From Dorea formicigenerans (GTDB lineage: Bacteria > Bacillota > Clostridia > Lachnospirales > Lachnospiraceae): DNA of 64,000 bases. Positions 58,382-64,000 of the stretch are shown here, one piece after another (positions within the stretch are counted from its first letter, which is position 1; each line of letters opens with the position of its first letter). The notes beneath the pieces were generated by a model, which had not been told where the DNA came from, ran no database searches, and saw only the letters and a list, made by a program, of their open reading frames with translations. The DNA lies in assembly GCF_025150245.1 (NCBI RefSeq), contig NZ_CP102279.1:2601423-2665422 (forward strand). The letters run 5' to 3'. A program made the translations under genes and the position numbers.

Positions 58382-58739
58382 TCCTTGCGAGAAAGTCTCA
58401 TTTATTTTGACCTATGACCAGCTTGAAGCTGCTTATAACATCTACCGGGAACAATTTATTTCCTGCGACTTCATCCGCCGCTCCATGGAACGTCTGGAGG
58501 AAAGAATCGGACTCTGCAACCTTCCATATGAAACGCTGCGTGATGATCCAAGCCTTCTTCATGAAGCATACCTGCAGTTTCTCCGACTGGAAGACTGCAA
58601 TGTGGCTTATAACGACACGCTGGAGCAGGTAATTGATGCAATCGAACAATGGCTTGCCTCTGGCACCTTATCCCCTGTAAACCTTACGGTTTCCAACCAG
58701 AATATGGGTGAAACTTTTGGAACGGAGGTGGATGTGTAA
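58362..58739 (+). CDS. Small helical ICE protein
   Basis: A 125-residue protein from the ATG at 58362 after GGAGGAATT. It reads VSFILTYDQLEAAYNIYREQ, RRSMERLEERIGLCNLPYET, AYLQFLRLEDCNVAYNDTLE, VIDAIEQWLAS. Helical; no motif. Not recognised. Its stop shares a base with the next start. Confidence 0.6.
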   Translation: MKEQPSNPCEKVSFILTYDQLEAAYNIYREQFISCDFIRRSMERLEERIGLCNLPYETLRDDPSLLHEAYLQFLRLEDCNVAYNDTLEQVIDAIEQWLASGTLSPVNLTVSNQNMGETFGTEVDV

Positions 58740-59347
58740 TGGCAAATATCTGCTGTGATGATGTGATCTTTTATACAGAAGGAAATCCGGAAGGACTATA
58801 TGACTTGTGGGAGGACCTGGAAACCTACATCATTCTGAACCAGAATCCTGATTTATGCTGGATTGGCAATTTATTTTCCCACAAGAAAATAGATTCCACC
58901 GGAATATCTCTTCGTGGAAATGTCAGCTACATGGAATGGAATGATACGTATATTCTACTTTCTTTAGAGACAGCATGGACTCCACTTTATGAAGCATATC
59001 AGGCGATAGCCGCTGCATATCATGTTCCCTTTGTGATGCAAAGCATAGAACCTGGAGAACGAATTTATTATAACACGGATGAAGCACACCTATTTTTCCC
59101 TGACCGATATTGTGTCCGCTTATATGAAGAAAGCCTATTGACTCCATGTGGCTTAATAATCGGAGAAAAGCTGGAAGACGGTGAACCATTTGAAACGGAA
59201 ACAGACGTATTAGAACGATTCAGAGATTGCGGATATCCAGCAGCTACACTAAAAGAGTTGGAGCTCATGTTCGATGCGGATGAACTTATTATTTTTGAAT
59301 TTACAAATCCATATTTGGATCTGGAGCAGAAAAATGCTTGTGCATGA
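58739..59347 (+). CDS. Api92-like (YubB-type) ferredoxin-fold ICE protein
   Basis: A 202-residue protein. The N-terminus ANICCDDVIFYTEGNPEGLY with DLWEDLETYI, later the strands ISLRGNVSYMEWND and TAWTPLYEAYQAIAAAYHVP, resemble the ferredoxin-like Api92/YubB domain common in plasmids and conjugative elements. Function unknown. The C-terminal half (PCGLIIGEKLEDGEPFETET, AATLKELELMFDADELIIFE) is alpha/beta. It is followed after 55 bases by the last gene of the block. Confidence 0.65.
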   Translation: MANICCDDVIFYTEGNPEGLYDLWEDLETYIILNQNPDLCWIGNLFSHKKIDSTGISLRGNVSYMEWNDTYILLSLETAWTPLYEAYQAIAAAYHVPFVMQSIEPGERIYYNTDEAHLFFPDRYCVRLYEESLLTPCGLIIGEKLEDGEPFETETDVLERFRDCGYPAATLKELELMFDADELIIFEFTNPYLDLEQKNACA

Positions 59348-59402
59348 AACTTCTCCCCTCCACACCAAAGACGATTATCATCAGATTTAAAGGAGGAACA
59401 CC

Positions 59403-59687
59403 ATGACTGATTTGGAACTGGATGTCTGGGATGCATGGCTCAGGGAACGTCAGGAACATCTGGAAGAAACCCTGTCCAATATCTCACCATCGGAAGAACC
59501 CTGCAGATATTACCTGCTAACCGGATATATTCAGGGAATGCTAGAAGCTCTTACCATGCTTACGACTGTTGAGGATGGGAAACGCTTCAAGATCAAACTG
59601 GAGCAATTTCGCCAGAATCTGCTCCTCTCTGGAGATTACGATGCTACCGGTAACTATAAACAGGCAGTGAAGAAAACTGCTGTTTAA
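59403..59687 (+). CDS. Small helical ICE protein, last of its operon
   Basis: A 94-residue protein after AAAGGAGGA. It reads LELDVWDAWLRERQEHLEET, RYYLLTGYIQGMLEALTMLT, FKIKLEQFRQNLLLSGDYDA: amphipathic helices with no motif. Not recognised. An intrinsic terminator lies just after the stop. Confidence 0.6.
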   Translation: MTDLELDVWDAWLRERQEHLEETLSNISPSEEPCRYYLLTGYIQGMLEALTMLTTVEDGKRFKIKLEQFRQNLLLSGDYDATGNYKQAVKKTAV

Positions 59688-59694
59688 ATACTTC

Positions 59695-59721
59695 GAGCCG
59701 CCCAATCGGACGGCTCTTTTT
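59695..59721 (+). terminator. Terminator of the SSB/MoxR block
   Basis: GAGCCG (59695-59700) and CGGCTC (59711-59716), extended by an inner CC/GG pair, followed by five T bases. On the other strand it ends the neighbouring regulator gene with less T. Confidence 0.8.
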
Positions 59722-60124
59722 ATGCCCGAAAACGGTAGCCTACACCACGTATCGTTTCTATGTAGTGCGGTTCTTCCGGATTTTCTTCTATTTTCTTTCT
59801 CAGATTCTTGACTAACCCATAGACACGGTTATCCACTTCTGACTCCACATCCTCATAAATATGCTGGTAAATCTGTTCTTTTGTAAATACCCGATTGGGG
59901 GATAAGGCCAGATAAAAAAGCAGGTCATATTCATGTCTGGTAAGTTCCACAACCTTACCATCTTTGATTACGCTCCGCTGAAGCTGGTCTATTTCCAAAC
60001 CTTGGAATGTCAACTTTTCAGAATTTGTAATCTCCATAACTTCTAACGTACTTTCGCAGGCTAGAACTGATTTAATTTTATTCAGGATTCCCTCTTCGGA
60101 ATCAGAAATGGTAAGAATCATCAC
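59720..60124 (-). CDS. Receiver-less OmpR-type winged-helix regulator
   Basis: A 134-residue protein. Residues about 40-134 form a complete winged-helix output domain (FQGLEIDQLQRSVIKDGKVV, LTRHEYDLLFYLALSPNRVF, EQIYQHIYEDVESEVDNRVY, LVKNLRKKIEENPEEPHYIE, then IRGVGYRF). The first 40 residues (MMILTISDSEEGILNKIKSV) are much too short for a receiver domain and lack the phospho-acceptor Asp, so it cannot be phosphorylated in the usual way. Start is GTG 60124 or ATG 60121. It is last in a set with an ABC transporter and a full kinase at 62849. It may be a truncated response regulator, or a naturally short one. Confidence 0.8.
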   Translation of the reverse strand: MMILTISDSEEGILNKIKSVLACESTLEVMEITNSEKLTFQGLEIDQLQRSVIKDGKVVELTRHEYDLLFYLALSPNRVFTKEQIYQHIYEDVESEVDNRVYGLVKNLRKKIEENPEEPHYIETIRGVGYRFRA

Positions 60125-60183
60125 TTTCCCATAACATCACCTGCTTTTCTTAGCATTTAGCTTTCACTCCTCATTAACAATGT

Positions 60184-61056
60184 TTATCGATTGGTTACAT
60201 AGATATATGCATCTTCCAAAGTTACGTCACAAGCTATACATCCACTTTCTGACGGCATATTCTCCCCTAACAGTCTTAATCTAATTCCTTCCTCCGTATA
60301 CTGCTTACTGGAAATATGATATTTTCTTTCTAATTCTCTTGCAAGGCTTTCGTCCTCTGTACAGCATTCCCATACATGCCCTCTTGCCTTATTCAATAAT
60401 TCCCTCATTGTTCCTGTATAAAGGAATCTACCTTTTTTCATAACCGCAAGCTGATTACAGGTTGCCATCAGATCCTCCACCACATGCGTTGAAAATAATA
60501 CGGTGCGTTCTTCTGCAAAATCTACCAGTAAATTACGGATACGGATGCGTTCCTCCGGATCGAGCCCTGTTGTTGGTTCATCCACAATTAAAAAATCCGG
60601 CTCATGGAGTAATGCCTGCACTAATCCAACTCTTCGCTTCATTCCACCTGAAAGCTGCCGCATTTTCTTTTTCTGATGGTCTGCAAGACTGGTCTTCTCC
60701 AGATAGTAATCAATCCTTTTCTTGCTTTCTCTTTTCTCAATTCCAGCCAGATCTCCCATATACTCCAGACATTCTCGAACAGTCAAAGACGGATACAGAT
60801 CAATTTCCTGTGGCAGATACCCAATCTTTTTCTGTATCTTTTCGTAATTTGCTTCGCAATATAGCGTACCATCTAACAGAACTTTTCCACTTGTGGGTGC
60901 AAGCACCGTTGTAAGCACCCGCATCAACGTTGTTTTTCCTGCACCATTTTCACCTAACAGACCAAATATCCCATGTGGGATTTCCAGATCCACATGATCT
61001 ACCGCTGTCACTCCATTTTTAAATGTTACTGTTAAATCGTCTATTCTTATACTCAT
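60184..61056 (-). CDS. ABC transporter ATPase of the third cassette
   Basis: A 290-residue ATPase. Walker A GENGAGKTTLMRVL (about residue 36), signature MRQLSGGMKRRVGLVQALLH, Walker B FLIVDEPTTGLDPEERIRIR, H-switch LFSTHVVEDLMATCN. The C-terminal 70 residues form the usual regulatory tail. This is the type seen with lantibiotic immunity (LanF) or BcrA transporters with two permease subunits. It precedes the receiver-less regulator and follows the permease genes by 4 bases. Confidence 0.94.
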   Translation of the reverse strand: MSIRIDDLTVTFKNGVTAVDHVDLEIPHGIFGLLGENGAGKTTLMRVLTTVLAPTSGKVLLDGTLYCEANYEKIQKKIGYLPQEIDLYPSLTVRECLEYMGDLAGIEKRESKKRIDYYLEKTSLADHQKKKMRQLSGGMKRRVGLVQALLHEPDFLIVDEPTTGLDPEERIRIRNLLVDFAEERTVLFSTHVVEDLMATCNQLAVMKKGRFLYTGTMRELLNKARGHVWECCTEDESLARELERKYHISSKQYTEEGIRLRLLGENMPSESGCIACDVTLEDAYIYVTNR

Positions 61057-61060
61057 AATC

Positions 61061-61717
61061 TTACCCTCTCTTCTTTAATATCTTAGGAACAAATGCAAGC
61101 ATCATCCCCGCAAATACCACGCACAGCACCTTCCCGCCAAGCCATCTCCACTCTGTCAGCTTACCGAAATCACAAGTTCCGTAGGAAAATGGTCCCCAGT
61201 TTTTCAAAAACTGAGTTGCCTTTCCGGAAATAGAGAAAAACCAGAAAAGCAGCACGACACCCATACCAATCCATCTGTTTCGAACCAGATTGCTGACAGT
61301 TACGGAAAGCACACTCCAAAACAAAACAGTTCCGGGAATCGCAATACAATAAATTCCAAACAAGGCACCGCCATCTAATTCTTCTGTCAGATTCACCGGT
61401 TTCTGCCAATAAAAGAGTCCATATGCCAACAAACTGATTCCAATCAGATAAGCTACCTGCACAAATAGTCTTTTATAAACTACCCCTGCCTGCTTTTTTA
61501 GATTATAAAGGCAGAATACTTCCGAGCGTTTGCTCTGCACTTCCACCAGATAAGTATCTGCACAGAAAACGACTGCCAGAAGCGAAACAGCTCTTTCTAC
61601 TGCCTGCCCGATTTCATTCGCATATACAACAGGCTGGATTGCACTCAATATCACAACAAAAGCGATTGAATATGCAATTTTATAATATGGCATACATATT
61701 TTTACTTCTTTCTTCAA
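61061..61717 (-). CDS. ABC-2-type permease subunit 2 of the third cassette
   Basis: A membrane protein of about 218 residues starting at a TTG (61717) 8 bases after AAGGAGG. Helices: IAYSIAFVVILSAIQPVVYA, AVSLLAVVFCADTYLVEV, VQVAYLIGISLLAYGLFYW, YCIAIPGTVLFWSVLSVTVS, WIGMGVVLLFWFFSI and LCVVFAGMMLAFVPKIL. The start overlaps the stop of the upstream permease gene (ATTGA), so the two are coupled. Longer reading to a GTG at 61744 is possible but less well placed. A second permease subunit beside another of 354 residues matches LanEG-type transporters. Confidence 0.8.
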   Translation of the reverse strand: MKKEVKICMPYYKIAYSIAFVVILSAIQPVVYANEIGQAVERAVSLLAVVFCADTYLVEVQSKRSEVFCLYNLKKQAGVVYKRLFVQVAYLIGISLLAYGLFYWQKPVNLTEELDGGALFGIYCIAIPGTVLFWSVLSVTVSNLVRNRWIGMGVVLLFWFFSISGKATQFLKNWGPFSYGTCDFGKLTEWRWLGGKVLCVVFAGMMLAFVPKILKKRG

Positions 61718-62778
61718 TATACTCTCCTCCTTTTCCACATCCACACCGCTATAAACATGAGCAGTATGGATGCTGCCACAAGAAGCAGTTGATTGAGATA
61801 TACCTGATGTGGCAATTCCGTTTCAAAAAAATTCCCCGGAAATCGAACCATAATAGAGAATGGTCTTGCATGACACTGTCCTTTGCTATCCCATGTCAGC
61901 ATATTAGAATAAATGATATAAAGAACCAGCGCCGGAACCGCTGGAAGCGGATTCTTAAACAGCAGCGCTGTAACCGCATACACACAGCAGATCATCAGGA
62001 TGTTCGGCAGGACATACAGGATCGAATTCTGAACAAAATCCAGTATGTTCATAGCAAATCCTGATTTTACTGCCGTGGCGTAACACAAAATGATAAATAC
62101 GATATTCATAATGACCAGTGCCGCCGTCATAATGAGAAATCCACTGCTTATTTTCCCGGCAATATATTGAAAAGCCGTCATCGGTTTGGTGTGCAGCAAT
62201 TCATAAGTATTTTTCCTCATATCCTGGAAAAATAAAAACGCCAGCAGAACCGTTGCAAAGAATGCCATATGCAGGCTTGCAAAATCTGTAAATTTTCTTC
62301 CGAAATAATAGGAGAATGGATGTTTCTCAAGATTTTCTCTGATATACCGGTTGACTTCCTCCGGGCTTCCCTGATACCATGAAACGTCCTCATACACATA
62401 ATTGGCACCATTAAAGTGGTATTCCGTTTTCAGATACTGACACGCCTCCGTAATCTTCATCTGTTTCATCTCAGATATCACTGCCTCCGCCTCTACTTCC
62501 GACATGCCAAACCCATTCTCTGTGTCCTGAAGTATCTTTACAATCTCTTTCTCCCACAGTTCTCTCTCCTTATCCGGTGTTGCCGGAATACATCCCTCCA
62601 TAACATCCCCATCGGAGGCCATTTTTACCTTCCTGAAGGTTTCATCCGACTTCACGTAATGAATGGACAGATAGGGTGCAAGTGTCTGGTACATACTGAT
62701 TAAAACAACAATCAAACCGATCCAGAATATCGGATTTTTAAGATAATTTTTCAGATTCCTTTTTATGATTGCTTTCAT
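61714..62778 (-). CDS. ABC-2-type permease subunit 1 of the third cassette
   Basis: A 354-residue protein. An N-terminal helix (FWIGLIVVLISMYQTLAPYL), then an extracellular region of about 130 residues (YVKSDETFRKVKMASDGDVM to YFGRKFTDF), then helices HMAFFATVLLAFLFFQ, FLIMTAALVIMNIVFIILCY, SILYVLPNILMICCVYAVT, PAVPALVLYIIYSNMLTW and LLLVAASILLMFIAVWMW. It ends with a basic KRRRVY tail. The ATG follows AGAAAGGCGGG. It belongs to the same set as the ATPase and second permease. Confidence 0.82.
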   Translation of the reverse strand: MKAIIKRNLKNYLKNPIFWIGLIVVLISMYQTLAPYLSIHYVKSDETFRKVKMASDGDVMEGCIPATPDKERELWEKEIVKILQDTENGFGMSEVEAEAVISEMKQMKITEACQYLKTEYHFNGANYVYEDVSWYQGSPEEVNRYIRENLEKHPFSYYFGRKFTDFASLHMAFFATVLLAFLFFQDMRKNTYELLHTKPMTAFQYIAGKISSGFLIMTAALVIMNIVFIILCYATAVKSGFAMNILDFVQNSILYVLPNILMICCVYAVTALLFKNPLPAVPALVLYIIYSNMLTWDSKGQCHARPFSIMVRFPGNFFETELPHQVYLNQLLLVAASILLMFIAVWMWKRRRVY

Positions 62779-62848
62779 AAGTCATCCCGCCTTTCTTTTT
62801 TCTACAAACAGCATAGCCTACAAATCACAACAAAAAAACAACAGCCAT

Positions 62849-64000
62849 TTATTTCTGCTGTTGTTCTTCTAATACATAATTTTTAAACACTGCCTCAACT
62901 TCCGCACCGCCATCTGCTACATTTTTTATCAGCAGTTTCCCACCATGCCGTTCGCAGTAGATACGGCTGATATACATACCCATTCCAAAATGCTTTAAGT
63001 CATCCTGTGGATTCTCATGATAAAACGCCTGTGTCACCCTGTCGATATTTTCCTGAAATCCAATTCCGTCATCCCTGATACTCATTTTCAGATATTGGGG
63101 TGTCACTGTCAGCTTCAGCCTAACTTCCTGATTGGCATAGCGGAATGCGTTAGCCAACAGATTATCCGCTACTTCCATGATGATTTCCTCATCCGCAGTC
63201 AGTATTTCAGATTCTCTCACTGTCGTCACTGTAAAATTCTTTTCTGATTTTTCCACCACGACTTCTGCCAGAGCTTCTATCTGGTTTATCAACTGCCGGA
63301 TATCTACCACGGAACAGTTTAATTCCCGTTCTTCCAATTTCGTCATCTTCCTCATACTATCAATAAAATGGTTCATCCGTTCAATCTGAAGCATACCGCC
63401 CCTTAACATCTCCATCATTTTCTCTTGATCAAGCATATCTTCCGGAACAAATTCCAAAAGCATTTCCTGATATCCCCGCATGATTGCAAGCGGCGAGCGG
63501 ATATCATGGGCAATCGCTGCACGCAGTACCCGCTCATCTTCGATCATCTGCCAAAGTCTACGGTTATTTTCTTCCAACTGCCCACGCATCCTTTCAAATT
63601 CCCTGCACAGCATCCCCATCTCGTCCTCGTTCTCATAAGCCATATGAAAATCCAGATCTTCCTCCGCAATCATCTGTGATGCCATCTTCAGTTCCTGAAT
63701 CGGTCTCTTTAATTTATTTTTGTAAAACAGGCTGACCGCAATTCCACATCCGGCAAAAGAAAAAAGCAATACTCCGTACGTCCGAAGGAAATCACAGGTT
63801 TCTGAAATATGCCAGTCCATTCTGCTCATTTTACTCTGATTCGGTCTCGGTACCACTACCTCAAAATTTTCATTGCGGTCATTCATTGCCTGATAATACT
63901 CGTCCTGATCCACGTACTTCCACCAGACCTCCTCCTGTATCTGCCCGGCAATCTCAATAATTGACACAGAAAGAAAAAAAGTGACAATCAAGCTGAGTAT
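62849..64000 (-). CDS. Sensor histidine kinase, 5' end cut by window
   Basis: At least 380 residues; the frame stays open to 64000, so the N-terminus is missing. A transmembrane helix (YGVLLFSFAGCGIAVSLFY, about residues 74-92) precedes a HAMP domain (LKRPIQELKMASQMIAEEDL). The phospho-acceptor box is AAIAHDIRSPLAIMRGYQEM, the N box VADNLLANAFRYANQEVRLK, G1 SIRDDGIGFQENIDRVTQAF, and G2 HFGMGMYISRIYCERHGGKL. Upstream of the HAMP is an extracellular domain of about 55 residues. It probably senses peptide antibiotics and works with the third ABC set; no full response regulator is in the window. Confidence 0.88.
   Translation of the reverse strand: MLSLIVTFFLSVSIIEIAGQIQEEVWWKYVDQDEYYQAMNDRNENFEVVVPRPNQSKMSRMDWHISETCDFLRTYGVLLFSFAGCGIAVSLFYKNKLKRPIQELKMASQMIAEEDLDFHMAYENEDEMGMLCREFERMRGQLEENNRRLWQMIEDERVLRAAIAHDIRSPLAIMRGYQEMLLEFVPEDMLDQEKMMEMLRGGMLQIERMNHFIDSMRKMTKLEERELNCSVVDIRQLINQIEALAEVVVEKSEKNFTVTTVRESEILTADEEIIMEVADNLLANAFRYANQEVRLKLTVTPQYLKMSIRDDGIGFQENIDRVTQAFYHENPQDDLKHFGMGMYISRIYCERHGGKLLIKNVADGGAEVEAVFKNYVLEEQQQK

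Larger units (their letters stand above)
12194..59687. mobile_element. Large integrative conjugative element (backbone plus two cargo insertions)
   Basis: Backbone genes of a clostridial conjugative element are present in order: regulatory genes, DUF5697/DUF6100-type genes and VirD4 (12.2-20.6 kb); VirB2, VirB6, hydrolase, PrgI-VirB4, adhesin, zinc-finger protein and sigma factor (29.2-43.5 kb); SSB, MoxR, vWA and SpoVT-like genes (50.4-59.7 kb). Two blocks (20.7-28.8 and 43.7-50.1 kb), largely minus strand, interrupt it and carry resistance, toxin and regulatory cargo. No relaxase or integrase of its own is in the window, so the true ends lie outside or have been lost. Confidence 0.75.

Overview
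The window looks like Lachnospiraceae-type Firmicute DNA (Blautia/Dorea/Ruminococcus-like): strong AGGAGG ribosome sites, sigma-A promoters with 16-17 bp spacers, U-tract terminators, and conjugation, VaFE-adhesin and bacitracin-type ABC/two-component genes typical of gut clostridial mobile elements. Almost all of it is accessory DNA. No rRNA, tRNA, CRISPR array or intact insertion sequence was recognised. Lineage is inferred from gene style, not from a marker gene.

Layout. (1) 1-5.75 kb, AT-rich: two adjacent restriction-modification loci. The first is a DpnII/MboI-type GATC operon on the minus strand (Dam-type methylase, small PD-(D/E)XK-like protein, DpnA-type methylase, Mrr-type nuclease, DpnII endonuclease cut by the window edge). 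The second is a divergent locus with a methylase, a C-protein-like regulator and a MutH/Sau3AI-fold nuclease, with paired TTCAC-N5-GTGAA operators between the two arms. (2) 5.77-11.96 kb: an integrative mobilizable element with a MobV relaxase broken by an in-frame TAA, an oriT-like hairpin region, TnpV, a MobC-like accessory protein, a tyrosine integrase, an excisionase, an XRE repressor with three evenly spaced operators, and two cargo genes (DUF6414-like protein and a membrane protein). (3) 12.2-59.7 kb: the body of a large integrative conjugative element. Its backbone is in blocks: regulation, DUF5697/DUF6100-type genes and VirD4 (12.2-20.6 kb); the type IV secretion operon (VirB2, VirB6, lysozyme/C39 hydrolase, PrgI-VirB4 fusion, VaFE adhesin, sigma factor; 29.2-43.5 kb); and an SSB/MoxR/vWA/SpoVT-like block (50.4-59.7 kb). 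(4) Two cargo insertions interrupt that backbone. The first (20.7-28.8 kb) carries a type I toxin-antitoxin locus, a BceAB-type ABC transporter with its two-component system, and small membrane genes. The second (43.7-50.1 kb) carries an EcsC/YccF operon behind a yybP-ykoY Mn2+ riboswitch, a VapD-type toxin pair, and a BcrAB-type ABC/two-component cassette. (5) 59.7-64 kb: a third ABC/two-component cassette whose regulator has no receiver domain and whose kinase runs off the window.

How it fits together. The backbone supplies most of a Gram-positive type IV secretion machine: coupling protein, VirB4, VirB6, pilin, wall hydrolase and adhesin. Its own relaxase and integrase are not in the window. 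Two backbone operons start from related promoters that share a TTACCCATG element, and they and the ssb operon have intrinsic terminators inside their leaders, which suggests attenuation or antitermination control. The cargo is defensive: restriction systems, peptide-antibiotic sensing and efflux, and toxin-antitoxin loci.

The points most worth a second look are the multi-nuclease GATC operon, the conjugation leader with four mutually complementary 7-mers, the complete type I toxin/antisense locus, the Mn2+ riboswitch on an EcsC/YccF operon, the RusA-like motif in the DUF6100-type protein, and the MoxR plus HExxH-vWA pair.
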